Shown here one piece after another: positions 51,072 through 60,002 of a stretch of 64,000 bases of DNA. Every line of letters begins with the position of its first letter. Positions within the stretch are counted from its first letter, which is position 1. The notes beneath the pieces were generated by a model that made no database searches, was not told the DNA's origin, and saw nothing but the letters and a program-made list of their open reading frames with translations. Origin of the DNA: Jiangella anatolica (GTDB taxonomy: Bacteria > Actinomycetota > Actinomycetes > Jiangellales > Jiangellaceae); assembly GCF_003236295.1 (NCBI RefSeq), contig NZ_POTW01000001.1, positions 62,001-126,000 on the forward strand. Direction: 5' to 3'. The position numbers and the translations under genes are program-made.

Positions 51072-52538
51072 ATGACGGCGACGGGCGTCCGCCGGATCGG
51101 CCTGGCCATGCTGGTCCAGGAGTCGAACAGCTGGTCGGCGCGGCAGACGGAGCTGGGCGACTTCCAGACGCTGCGCACCGGGGCGGCGGCCCGGGAGCTC
51201 GACGTCGCCGACGAGTATCACGGCGCGGCCGGCGTCGTCCGGGCGGCGGGTCACGAGGGTGTGCCGCTGCTGCGGGCGTGGGCTATGTCCGGCGGACCGC
51301 TCACGGCGGACGCGGCGGCGACGCTGGAGCGGATGCTGCTCGACGCGATCCGCGCGGCCGGTCGTCTCGACGGCCTCTACCTCGGCCTGCACGGCGCGCT
51401 GGCCGCCGACGGGATCGGCGACGTCGACGGGCACCTGCTGGCGGCGGTCCGGGACCTGCTCGGGCCGGAGATCCCGGTGGCGGTGTCGCTGGACCTGCAC
51501 GCGAACCTCACCCGGCGGATGGTCCGGCAGGCCGACATCGTCGTCGGCTACCACACCTATCCGCACATCGATCAGGTCCGCACCGGCGCCGCCGCGGCCC
51601 GGCTGCTGATCGAGCAGCTGACCACCGGTGTCCGGCTGCGGACGTACCTGGCGAAGCGGCCGATGCTGGTGCCGGCCGAGGCGCAGAGCACCGGTGACGG
51701 CCCGATCGCCGACCTGCGCCGGCTCGCCGACGCGGTCACCTCCGGCGGCATCCGCGACGTCTCGATCTTCCCGGTCCAGCCCTGGCTCGACGTCGGCGAG
51801 CTGGGCTTCGCGGTGACGGCGGTCGCTCCGGCGGACCATCCCACCGCCCAGCACCGGTGTGACGACCTGGCCGAGACGGCCTGGGACCGCCGGCACGACT
51901 TCGACGTCGAGCTGTACGAGCCACGCGCCGCGATCGAACGGGCCCGGACGCTGGACGGTCTGGTCGTGCTCAGCGAGTCCGCCGACTCGCCCACCGCCGG
52001 CGCCACCGGCGACAGCCCGGCCATGGTCGACGCGCTGCTGCGGCACGGCGCCGGCCTGCGCTCGCTGGTCACCGTCGCCGACCCGGCCGCCGTCGCCGCC
52101 TGCCATGACGCCGGACCCGGCACGCGGCTGTCGCTGGACGTCGGCGCGGGCATCGACCGGCGCTTCCACCGTCCGGTCCGGCTGACGGGTGAGGTGCGCC
52201 GGCTCGGCGCCGAACCCGTCGAGCTCGACGGGCCGTTCATGAAGGGCACCCGGTACGACATGGGCCGCTTCGCGGTCGTCGACACCGGGCTCGGGCCAGC
52301 GGTGCTGCTCACCGAGCAGCCCGCGCCGACGTTCGACCTCGCGCCGTGGCGCCACGCCGGGCTGGACCCGCGCGAGGCCGACATCGTCGTCGTCCGGTCC
52401 GCGCACATGTACACCCAGGCGTACGCGCCCATCGCCCGCGCGGCGCTGACGCTGGACCTGCCGGGCGCCTCGACGCCGCGGCTGGACACGCTCGCGTTCA
52501 CCAACGCACCACGTCCGCTGTATCCGCTCGACAGCTGA
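51072..52538 (+). CDS. M81-family metallopeptidase (MlrC-like)
   Basis: A 488-residue protein of the M81/MlrC family. IGLAMLVQESNSWSARQTEL is the N-terminal domain opening. The probable zinc ligands are in VSLDLHANLTRRMV (Asp and His) and VGYHTYPHIDQV (His), about residues 140-170. The C-terminal MlrC domain starts at about 300 (VVLSESADSPTAGATGDSP). The namesake hydrolyses linear microcystin, but most relatives lie in operons with ABC importers and amidohydrolases and have unknown targets. ATG 51072 is 4 bases after the enolase stop. With an oligopeptide-type importer downstream it may cleave an amide in the imported compound (inference). Confidence 0.87.
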   Translation: MTATGVRRIGLAMLVQESNSWSARQTELGDFQTLRTGAAARELDVADEYHGAAGVVRAAGHEGVPLLRAWAMSGGPLTADAAATLERMLLDAIRAAGRLDGLYLGLHGALAADGIGDVDGHLLAAVRDLLGPEIPVAVSLDLHANLTRRMVRQADIVVGYHTYPHIDQVRTGAAAARLLIEQLTTGVRLRTYLAKRPMLVPAEAQSTGDGPIADLRRLADAVTSGGIRDVSIFPVQPWLDVGELGFAVTAVAPADHPTAQHRCDDLAETAWDRRHDFDVELYEPRAAIERARTLDGLVVLSESADSPTAGATGDSPAMVDALLRHGAGLRSLVTVADPAAVAACHDAGPGTRLSLDVGAGIDRRFHRPVRLTGEVRRLGAEPVELDGPFMKGTRYDMGRFAVVDTGLGPAVLLTEQPAPTFDLAPWRHAGLDPREADIVVVRSAHMYTQAYAPIARAALTLDLPGASTPRLDTLAFTNAPRPLYPLDS

Positions 52539-52553
52539 ATCGGAGGTCCGGAC

Positions 52554-54548
52554 ATGGCACGACACAAAGAGCTGGGCAAGCGAGCGGCGGTCGCCGCGAT
52601 CGCCGCGGGTTCCCTGGCGGTCCTGTTGACCGGCGCGCCCGCGCACGGCGTGAGCGACCCGGCGCTGGAGGTGGTCGACGCCTGGGACGTCACCAGCGCG
52701 GCCACCTTCCCCGACAAGCCCGCCGCGATCGACGCGTACCGGCCGGCACTCACCGAGGCGCCCAACGGCGACCTGCTCATCGCGTTCAACACCGGGACGG
52801 ACGGGAACGAGGGCGACCTGCGGTTGATCCGCTCGACCGACGACGGCGCCACGTGGAGCCCCTCGACCATCCTGGATGGGACCAGCTCGCACGAAGGGGG
52901 CGGCGGTATCTCCTCAACGCGTGGGATGGCCACGCTGAGCAACGGCACGATCCTGCTTCCGTACAACGATGCGATCAACGTGCAGGCCTACAACGACCGC
53001 AAGGCGACGCTGATCGTCGCCAGGTCCACGGACAACGGCGCGACCTGGACCGGATTGAACACGCCGGTCACGCTGCCCACGCCGATCCGGGAGGCGTGGG
53101 TCGGTGGAACCCCGATCGTGGAGCTGGACAACGGCACGCTGCTGCTGCCGATCTGGGGCGCCAAGGAACTGACCCCGGACTGGGAGACCGACCCGCGGCG
53201 GTGGCAGTCCGGCGTGCTGCGCTCCTTCGACGGTGGGCTCACCTGGTCGGACTACCGGACCATCGCCTATGACCCGAACAACCCCGTCCAGTTCGCGCCC
53301 TACAGCTCCGTCCCTTACCCCAGTGGCGCCAACGAGCTGTTCGTGCAGGAGCTGAGCGACGGCCGCCTGCTGGCCGTCATCCGCTATGCCACCGGCGTCG
53401 GGCAGAACAAGGGCCAGGCCTACCTGTCGTACTCCAGCGACAACGGCGCGACATGGAGCGCTCCGGTCGCGTCGGGCCGCCCGGCCGAGGCGCTGGCGAT
53501 GACGACGGCCCCGTGCACCGACGCGCTGACCGGCACCCAGGAGAAGCTGGTCATGGGGCACCGCCAGCTCGACTCGGCCGGAAACCGGACCGGACGGGCG
53601 GTGCTGGTCTCGACCTTCGACGGCGGCGTCACCTGGGAAGGGCAGACGTTCCTGGAGGACACCAGCGGAACGCAGCTGATGGGCGCGGCGACGGGCGAGC
53701 CGGCGTTCCACCGGCTCAGTGCCAACCGGCTGCTGGTGGTGTTCCAGGCGAAGATCGGCACCGCCAAGTGGAAGCTGGTCGCGAACGTCGTCGAGGACGC
53801 CACCCTCGCGACCGACTGCCAGGACGAGGCGGCGGCCGCGGCCAGCCGCGTCGCGGCCACCCCGACGTTCTTCGTCGAACGCACCGACCGGAACAGCTGG
53901 CTGTGGCCGTACGCCGTCCGCAAGGCGAGCCACCCGACGAGCACGCTGGTCTCCGCCGTCATCGCCGCCGAGGCGCAGGGCGTGCTGTGCGCGCCGGGCA
54001 GCGGTCTCCAGCTCACGACCCGGGCCAACCCGTCCACGCCGTTGAACCCGGCGCACACGCTGGCCCAGGCGGGTGTGACGAACGGCGACGTGCTCCGGAT
54101 CTCCAGTACCACCGCGCCGTCCGGGCCGGTCCGGGCCGGCATCAACGAGCTCGACGTGTTCCCGCAGACCCGGCCCGGTGCGAACTGGGACCAGGCCTGC
54201 GCGCCGTCGTCGCTGGCGCTGGACTACCGGTCGCGCAGCCTGGTGCTCGACGTCGACATCCCCGCCGGCGGGGATGTCGAGGCGGTGGAGCTGCGCAACC
54301 GCACCGGCACCACCCGGCTCAACCAGAGCCACTACACGATCCTGTCCAGCCCGGACAACGACGTGTACACCGAGGTCACCGGCTGGACGTTCGCCACCCG
54401 GGTCGAGAGCGGACGGGTGATCCACCGGTTCGCCGGACTCGACATCACCGATCCGTACGTGAAGATCCACCAGCCGTTCACGGACACCGCGTACACCTTC
54501 GTCCTCGACAACTACCGCAACGACGTCACCGTCGAGTTCGGCAGCTGA
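52554..54548 (+). CDS. exported sialidase-like (BNR/Asp-box) glycosidase
   Basis: A 664-residue exported protein. The signal peptide is KRAAVAAIAAGSLAVLLTGA, cleaved near residue 30. A six-bladed propeller (about 35-430) carries five Asp boxes: STDDGATWS, STDNGATWT, SFDGGLTWS, SSDNGATWS and TFDGGVTWE. AYRPALTEAPNGDLLI keeps the first Arg of the sialidase triad (family motif YRIP). Substrates could be sialic acid or the related plant sugars Kdo and Dha. After the propeller, about 230 residues are unlike known sialidase modules. They include a ubiquitin-like patch near 490-515 (LNPAHTLAQAGVTNGDVLRI) and a final beta-rich domain. An aldolase gene follows at once. Confidence 0.85.
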   Translation: MARHKELGKRAAVAAIAAGSLAVLLTGAPAHGVSDPALEVVDAWDVTSAATFPDKPAAIDAYRPALTEAPNGDLLIAFNTGTDGNEGDLRLIRSTDDGATWSPSTILDGTSSHEGGGGISSTRGMATLSNGTILLPYNDAINVQAYNDRKATLIVARSTDNGATWTGLNTPVTLPTPIREAWVGGTPIVELDNGTLLLPIWGAKELTPDWETDPRRWQSGVLRSFDGGLTWSDYRTIAYDPNNPVQFAPYSSVPYPSGANELFVQELSDGRLLAVIRYATGVGQNKGQAYLSYSSDNGATWSAPVASGRPAEALAMTTAPCTDALTGTQEKLVMGHRQLDSAGNRTGRAVLVSTFDGGVTWEGQTFLEDTSGTQLMGAATGEPAFHRLSANRLLVVFQAKIGTAKWKLVANVVEDATLATDCQDEAAAAASRVAATPTFFVERTDRNSWLWPYAVRKASHPTSTLVSAVIAAEAQGVLCAPGSGLQLTTRANPSTPLNPAHTLAQAGVTNGDVLRISSTTAPSGPVRAGINELDVFPQTRPGANWDQACAPSSLALDYRSRSLVLDVDIPAGGDVEAVELRNRTGTTRLNQSHYTILSSPDNDVYTEVTGWTFATRVESGRVIHRFAGLDITDPYVKIHQPFTDTAYTFVLDNYRNDVTVEFGS

Positions 54549-54552
54549 CGTC

Positions 54553-55488
54553 ATGAAGCCGCTGCCGGCCGGCCGGATCCGCGGGGTGTGGGGCACCGTG
54601 CTCCTGCCGCTGCGGGCGGACGACGCCATCGACTGGCGCCGCCTGGAGGACGAGCTGTCGCTGCTGGCCGGCAGCGGCGTGCACGGCGTGTACGCCCATG
54701 GCACGGCGGGTGAGCTCCATGCCCTGGACGAGCGCGAGTTCGACCGGGTCAACGAGCTGCTGGCCGGCGCCTGCGAGGGCGCCGGCCTGCCGTTCCAGAT
54801 CTGCGCCGGCCACCCGAGCGCGCAGGTCTGCCTGGACCGGGTGCGCCGGGCGCGCGAGCACGAGCCCGGCGCGATCCAGGTCACGTTGCCGGACTGGGTG
54901 CCGCTGAACGAGGCCGAGGTGGCCGACTTCCTCACCGGCGTCGCCGCGGCGGCGGCGCCGGTCCCGCTCGTGCTGTACAACCCGCCTCACGCCAAGACCC
55001 AGGTCTCGCCGGAGCTGCTCGGCCGCCTCCTGGCCGCCGTGCCGGCGTTGGTCGGCGTGAAGCTGGCCGGCGGCGACGGCGACTGGTACGCGCGGATGCG
55101 CGCGCACGCGCCGGCCTGCTCGCTGTTCGTCGCCGGCCACCGGCTGGCCACCGGCGTCGGCCATGGTGCGTCCGGCAGCTACTCCAACGTCGCCGCGATG
55201 GCTCCGGCCGGCGCCGTGGCCTGGTACGAGCTGATGCACCGCGACCTGCCCGCGGCGCTGGACCTGGAGCGGCGCATCGGCGAGTTCTTCCGCCGCTGCG
55301 TGGCGCCGCTGCAGGCGCGCGGACTGTCCAACCCGGCCCTGGACAAGTTCCTGGCCGCCGTCGGCGGCTGGGCCGACGTGGGACTGCGGGTCCGCTGGCC
55401 CTACGCCGCCGCGCCGGAGTCGGCGGTCGCGGAGGCCCGGCTCGTCGCGCGGGAGCTCCTCCCGGACCTGATGCTTCCGCCGATCTAG
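54553..55488 (+). CDS. DHDPS/N-acetylneuraminate lyase family aldolase (first copy)
   Basis: A 311-residue class I aldolase-fold protein. GVHGVYAHGTAGELHALDE corresponds to the family's GTTGE substrate loop. The catalytic Tyr is in LVLYNPPHAK (about residue 140) and the Schiff-base Lys in GVKLAGGDGD (about residue 167). It differs from true DapA in the GTTGE loop and late residues. Likely reactions are aldol cleavage or dehydration of a 2-keto-3-deoxy acid. It starts 4 bases after the sialidase-like gene. A functional link with the released acid sugar is inferred from this. Confidence 0.87.
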   Translation: MKPLPAGRIRGVWGTVLLPLRADDAIDWRRLEDELSLLAGSGVHGVYAHGTAGELHALDEREFDRVNELLAGACEGAGLPFQICAGHPSAQVCLDRVRRAREHEPGAIQVTLPDWVPLNEAEVADFLTGVAAAAAPVPLVLYNPPHAKTQVSPELLGRLLAAVPALVGVKLAGGDGDWYARMRAHAPACSLFVAGHRLATGVGHGASGSYSNVAAMAPAGAVAWYELMHRDLPAALDLERRIGEFFRRCVAPLQARGLSNPALDKFLAAVGGWADVGLRVRWPYAAAPESAVAEARLVARELLPDLMLPPI

Positions 55489-55500
55489 TTCAGAGCGGTC

Positions 55501-55557
55501 TTGCCAAGCTGTGCCCCGAACCCTACTCTCGTTGTCCTACAACCGTTGTAGGACAAC
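55501..55557 (+). promoter_or_regulatory. promoter with 27-bp perfect GntR palindrome
   Basis: TTGCCA (55501-55506) and TACTCT (55524-55529) are 17 bases apart. They are followed by GTTGTCCTACAAC (55531-55543), a central C and GTTGTAGGACAAC (55545-55557), a perfect 13-1-13 palindrome. The layout copies that at 49798-49857, including the TACTCT -10. Confidence 0.78.
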
Positions 55558-55595
55558 CAGATCGTTGCTCAACGCGACCCAGGGGGAGACCCTCG

Positions 55596-56513
55596 ATGAC
55601 CGATCCCGCCCTGCCGGCCGGCGTGATCACGCCACTGGTGAGCTTCCTGACCGAGTCGGGCAAGCCCGACCGCGAGGCCATGTCCGCGCTGGTCGAACAG
55701 CAGATCGCGGCCGGTGTGAACGGCCTGCTTGCCACCGGCTCGACCGGCGAGGTGGGCAACCTCACGCCGGCCGAGCGCTCGGCCGTGCTGCGGGTCGTGG
55801 TGGACGAGGCCGACGGACGGCTGCCGGTCTGGGCCGGGGTGGGCGGGCTCGGCACCTCGGACACCGTTCAGGCGGCGCGTGACGCCGAGGCGGGCGGTGC
55901 GGACGCCCTGCTCGTTCTCCCGCCGCTGTTCTTCGACTCCAGCGACGCCGAGCTCGCCGCCCACTTCCGGGCCGTCGCGACGGCCGTCGAGCTGCCCGTC
56001 GTCGCCTATGACGTGCCGCCACGGACACCGCGGAAGCTGCCGGTGAGCCTGGTGAGCCGCCTCGCCGCCGACGGCGTGCTGGCCGGGGTGAAGGACTCCT
56101 CCGGCGACCTGACGGCCGGCCGGCAGCTCTGCGCGGCGACCGCGGACGTCACCGGCTTCCGCACCTACGCCGGTGTCGAGATCACCCTCGACGTGGCCAT
56201 CATGCTCGGGTTCCACGGCATCGTGCCCGGCTTCGCGAACGTCCTGCCGGGTGCGGCGGTCGAGACCTACGCCGCCGCACGGGCCGGCGACGTGGACGGG
56301 GCGGCCGCCGCGCAGGCCACGTACCTGCGGCTGCTTCGCATTCTCGACGTGCCGCTGGACGGCGCGGGCTTCCCGGCGCGCGCCGTCGGGGCGATCAAGG
56401 TCGCCACGGCGACGGCGCTGGGCCTGCCCGTCCCCTCGGTCGCACCCCCGCTCACTCCACCGGATGACGCCTTCGTGCGAGCCGTCTCCGCCATCGTGAA
56501 GGAAAGCAGGTGA
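55596..56513 (+). CDS. DHDPS/N-acetylneuraminate lyase family aldolase (second copy)
   Basis: A 305-residue family member. The substrate loop ATGSTGEVGNLTPAER is close to the classical GTTGE. The catalytic Tyr is in VVAYDVPPRTP (about 133) and the Schiff-base Lys in AGVKDSSGDL (about 161). It is more DapA-like than the first copy, but its setting in the GntR regulon with a transporter argues for a catabolic role, for example KDG-type aldolase, keto-deoxyglucarate dehydratase or neuraminate lyase. RBS AGGGGGAG precedes the ATG. It has its own operator and probably heads the importer operon, as the binding-protein GTG overlaps its stop. Confidence 0.88.
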   Translation: MTDPALPAGVITPLVSFLTESGKPDREAMSALVEQQIAAGVNGLLATGSTGEVGNLTPAERSAVLRVVVDEADGRLPVWAGVGGLGTSDTVQAARDAEAGGADALLVLPPLFFDSSDAELAAHFRAVATAVELPVVAYDVPPRTPRKLPVSLVSRLAADGVLAGVKDSSGDLTAGRQLCAATADVTGFRTYAGVEITLDVAIMLGFHGIVPGFANVLPGAAVETYAAARAGDVDGAAAAQATYLRLLRILDVPLDGAGFPARAVGAIKVATATALGLPVPSVAPPLTPPDDAFVRAVSAIVKESR

Positions 56514-58138
56514 ACCCCATGGCGTTGTCCAAGGCGGCGATAGCCGCCCTGTCCGTCCTGGTGCTCGCCACCGCGTGCTCCGGCGGCGGTGGCACCACCG
56601 GTGACGACGACGGCGGCGACGGCGACGGCGGCAACAGCCGCGATGCCGCCGTGCAGCTCTACCAGCCGCCGCGTGGCTTCAGCCCACTGCTCGCGCCTAT
56701 CGGGCCGGATCAGCTGATCGCGCAGCTGCACTGGGACGCGCTGGTCTCGGTGACGGCCGGCAGCGAGTACGGGCCGCGCCTGGCCGAGAGCTGGGAGGTG
56801 TCGCCGGACGGCACGACCTGGACCTTCCACCTGCGCGACGACGTGGTGTGGAGCGACGGCGAGCCGTTCACGGCCGACGACGTCGTCTTCACCTACAACC
56901 TGTACGCCAACCCGGCCACCGGCAGCGCGTATGCCGGGAAGTTCGCGACGGTGAGTGGCGCCGCCGCGCTCGCCGACGGCTCGGCGGACACGGTGGCCGG
57001 CTTCCAGGCGCCGGACGACACCACGTTCGTCATCCAGCTCGACCAGCCCAACGTCGCGCTGATCGACGAGCTGGTCCAGCCCACGCTGGCGGTCCTGCCC
57101 GAGCACGTGGTCGGCGAGCTGCCGGTGGACGGGCTGGCGGAGAACCCGTTCTTCCGCGAGCCGACGGTCGGGATCGGGCCGTACGTGTTCCAGCGCTGGG
57201 TGACCGACGACCAGATCGAGTTCCACGCCAATCCGGAGTACCGCACGGAGCTCGGGCTGGACCGGGTGTTCGCCCAGCACCTGACCACGGACGCGGCGAT
57301 GGCCCAGCTGGAGACCGGCGAGATCGACTTCGCCCAGGTGGCGGCGCCCGACGTCGGCCGGGTCGAGGGCATCGACGGCGTCACGCTGCACCGCGCCGAG
57401 GGCGCCGGCGTCATGGCGCTGCACACCGCCCATGACTCGGGCAAGCTGGCCGACCCGCGGGTCCGCCAGGCGATCATGTACGCCATCGACCGCGAGGCCA
57501 TCGTCGAGGAGGCCCTCGCCGGTGAGGCCCAGGTCGTCGACACGCTGGCGCACGGGCCGGACTGGGCGGTGCCGGACGGCCTGACCCACTACGGCCATGA
57601 CCCGGACAAGGCGCGCGAGCTGCTGGCCGAGGCCGGCTGGGACCCCGCGACGGAGGTCCGGATCGAGGTCGTGCCGGGCCAGCGTGATCGCGACACCACG
57701 GTGACCATCGTCGCCGCCCAGCTGCAAGAGGTCGGCATCAACGCCCGGGTCCAGAACTACCAGGCGGCCGAGCTGTCGGCGTCGCTGGCCGACCGGGACT
57801 TCGACCTGCTGATCTCCAGCTACGGCCTGTTCACCATGGACCCGGCGTCGATGAACTCGCGGCTGACGTGTGCCACCATCGGCGGGCCCAACATCTCCGG
57901 CTACTGCAACGAGGAGCTGGACCGGCTGCTGGCCGAGGGCATCGCGACGAGCGACCAGGCCGAGCGGGAGCGGATCTACGCCGAGGCGCAGCGCATCGTC
58001 AACGAGCAGGTGCCGATCTTCGTCCTCTACGTGCCGAACACGCTGGCGGCGACGAACGACCGGTTGCAGGGCTTCGAGCTGAACCCCTCGGCGGTCGACG
58101 CCTTCTGGAACGCCGCCGACTGGTCGTTGGGCGGATAG
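56510..58138 (+). CDS. oligopeptide/nickel-type ABC importer, binding lipoprotein (SBP family 5)
   Basis: A 542-residue DppA/OppA-like lipoprotein (lipobox LATAC, Cys 23) with a Gly/Asp-rich linker. Family marks are LAESWEVSPDGTTWTFHLRD, WSDGEPFTADDVVFTYNLYA and DPRVRQAIMYAIDREAIVEE. The ligand could be a peptide, but proteins of this family also carry oligosaccharides and sialic acid. The start is GTG 56510 (GTGA overlap with the aldolase stop) or ATG 56519. It opens a five-gene importer set that follows the aldolase without a break. Confidence 0.88.
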   Translation: MNPMALSKAAIAALSVLVLATACSGGGGTTGDDDGGDGDGGNSRDAAVQLYQPPRGFSPLLAPIGPDQLIAQLHWDALVSVTAGSEYGPRLAESWEVSPDGTTWTFHLRDDVVWSDGEPFTADDVVFTYNLYANPATGSAYAGKFATVSGAAALADGSADTVAGFQAPDDTTFVIQLDQPNVALIDELVQPTLAVLPEHVVGELPVDGLAENPFFREPTVGIGPYVFQRWVTDDQIEFHANPEYRTELGLDRVFAQHLTTDAAMAQLETGEIDFAQVAAPDVGRVEGIDGVTLHRAEGAGVMALHTAHDSGKLADPRVRQAIMYAIDREAIVEEALAGEAQVVDTLAHGPDWAVPDGLTHYGHDPDKARELLAEAGWDPATEVRIEVVPGQRDRDTTVTIVAAQLQEVGINARVQNYQAAELSASLADRDFDLLISSYGLFTMDPASMNSRLTCATIGGPNISGYCNEELDRLLAEGIATSDQAERERIYAEAQRIVNEQVPIFVLYVPNTLAATNDRLQGFELNPSAVDAFWNAADWSLGG

Positions 58139-58146
58139 AGCGCTCG

Positions 58147-59103
58147 ATGGTCGCGTACGTCGTCAGGCGGTTGCTGGTGTCCGCCGTGGTGCTGGTCGGC
58201 ATCAGCATGCTGCTGTTCACGCTGCTGCAGCTGATGCCGGGCGACCCGGTGGAGATGATGATCGATCCGATGTCGTTCTCCGGCGACCGGGCCGCGGCGA
58301 TCGCGCGACGCCGGGAGCAACTGGGGCTGGACGCGTCCCTGCCCATCCAGTACGTCCGCTGGGCAGGGGAGTTCCTCCAGGGCAACCTCGGATTCTCCTA
58401 CAGCACCAGCCGGCCGGTCGCCGAGGTGATGGTGGAGCGGCTGGGCCCGACCGTTCGGCTGATGGGCACCGCCCTGGTGATCGGCCTGCTGGCCGGCATC
58501 CCGGTGGGAATCCTGGCCGCGCTGCGCCGCAACACGCTGGTCGACTACGGCGCGGCGGCGCTGAGCCTGGTCGCGATCTCCGTGCCCAGCTTCTTCGTCG
58601 CGCTGCTGGGCATCTACGTGTTCGGGCTGAAGCTGGACTGGTTGCCGACCGGTGGCATGAACTCCGTCGGCGGCGGCGGCCTGGTGGACTCGCTGCGCCA
58701 CCTGGTGCTGCCGGCGGGCATTCTCGGGCTCGCGCTGGCCGGGCCGTACGTGCGCTACGCGCGGGCGGCGATGCTGGAGGTGCTGGGCCAGGACTTCCTG
58801 ACGACAGCGCGGTCGAAGGGGCTGTCACGGCGGCGGGTGGTCGGCCGGCACGCGTTGCACAACGCGTTGATCCCGCTGGTGACGGTGGTGGCGATTCAGA
58901 TCCCGGTGCTCTTCGCCGGCGCCGTGGTCGTCGAGCAGGTCTTCGCCTGGCCCGGCATGGGCCGGCTGGCCCTGGAAGCCGTGCTCGCCAGGGACTATCC
59001 GATCCTGCTCGGCTTCGTGATGGCGATCGCGGTGCTCGTGCTGCTGTGCAACCTGCTGGCCGACGTGGCGTACGCCGTCATCGATCCCCGAATCCGACTG
59101 TGA
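58147..59103 (+). CDS. oligopeptide/nickel-type ABC importer, permease (DppB-like)
   Basis: A 318-residue permease. The N-terminal VAYVVRRLLVSAVVLVGISM membrane segment and QLMPGDPVEMM are the DppB signature. LGNLGFSYS-type sequence (QGNLGFSYSTSRPV) follows. The EAA-like docking loop is LTTARSKGLSRRRVVGRHAL, about residues 218-237. Six transmembrane segments are expected. ATG 58147 is chosen because the DppB N-terminus begins exactly there, while the longer frame overlaps the binding-protein gene. Confidence 0.88.
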   Translation: MVAYVVRRLLVSAVVLVGISMLLFTLLQLMPGDPVEMMIDPMSFSGDRAAAIARRREQLGLDASLPIQYVRWAGEFLQGNLGFSYSTSRPVAEVMVERLGPTVRLMGTALVIGLLAGIPVGILAALRRNTLVDYGAAALSLVAISVPSFFVALLGIYVFGLKLDWLPTGGMNSVGGGGLVDSLRHLVLPAGILGLALAGPYVRYARAAMLEVLGQDFLTTARSKGLSRRRVVGRHALHNALIPLVTVVAIQIPVLFAGAVVVEQVFAWPGMGRLALEAVLARDYPILLGFVMAIAVLVLLCNLLADVAYAVIDPRIRL

Positions 59104-59117
59104 AGGGTGGTCCGCGA

Positions 59118-60002
59118 ATGACGACCTTGGACACAGTGCCGGCCGACGCCGGCTCGGTCTCGCCCGGCCGCCTGGCGTTGCGCCGGTTCCGCCGGCATCG
59201 GCTGGCGGTGGCAGGCGCGATCATGCTCGTGCTGCTGACCGTGGGCGCCATCGTCCTGCCGTTCGTGGTCGGCGCCGACCCGAACGCGGTGGACCCGTCG
59301 GCGATCCGCCGCGGCCCGGCGGACGGGCATCCACTGGGCACCGACTCCGCCGGCCGCGACGTGCTGGCCCGGCTGCTGGCCGGTGGCCGGGTCTCGCTCC
59401 TCGTCGGGCTCAGCGCGGCGCTGATCGCCACGTCCATCGGGCTGGTGCTGGGCGCCGTGGCCGGGTACTTCGGCCGCTCGGTCGACGGCGCGCTGAGCCG
59501 GCTGGCCGACGTGGTGCTGTCGTTCCCGGCGCTGATCATCATCATCGTGGTGGTCGCGTTCGTGGGGCCGAGCCTGCCGACGCTGATCCTGTCGATCGGG
59601 CTGTTCGGCTGGCCGACGCCGTATCGCATCGTCCGCGGGATGACGTTGTCACTGCGCGAGCAGGACTCGATCCTCGCGGTCGGCGGGCTGGGCGCCGGTG
59701 CGGTGCGGATCATCCGCAAGCACGTGGTCCCGGTCGTGATCGCCCCGCTCACCGTGGTGGCGACGCTCGGCGTGGCGCAGGCGATCCTGCTGGAGGCGGC
59801 GCTGTCGTTCCTCGGCCTCGGGGTCCCACCGCCGACGGCGAGCTGGGGGAACATGCTCAACGAGGCACAGTCGCTGACGATCCTGGAGTCGATGCCGTGG
59901 CTGTGGCTGCCGCCGGGCATCGCGATCGCGGTCACGGTGATGGCGGTCAACTTCGTCGGTGACGGATTGCGCGACGCGGCCGACCCGAGGGCGGTCCGAT
60001 GA
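59118..60002 (+). CDS. oligopeptide/nickel-type ABC importer, permease (DppC-like)
   Basis: A 294-residue permease with six predicted transmembrane segments. RLALRRFRRHRLAVAGAIML is the typical basic N-terminus, followed by HPLGTDSAGRDVLARLLAGG, the DppC signature for this family. The docking loop LREQDSILAVGGLGAGAVRI lies near residue 180. ATG 59118 follows 14 bases after the DppB-like stop. The stop overlaps the ATPase start. Confidence 0.88.
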   Translation: MTTLDTVPADAGSVSPGRLALRRFRRHRLAVAGAIMLVLLTVGAIVLPFVVGADPNAVDPSAIRRGPADGHPLGTDSAGRDVLARLLAGGRVSLLVGLSAALIATSIGLVLGAVAGYFGRSVDGALSRLADVVLSFPALIIIIVVVAFVGPSLPTLILSIGLFGWPTPYRIVRGMTLSLREQDSILAVGGLGAGAVRIIRKHVVPVVIAPLTVVATLGVAQAILLEAALSFLGLGVPPPTASWGNMLNEAQSLTILESMPWLWLPPGIAIAVTVMAVNFVGDGLRDAADPRAVR

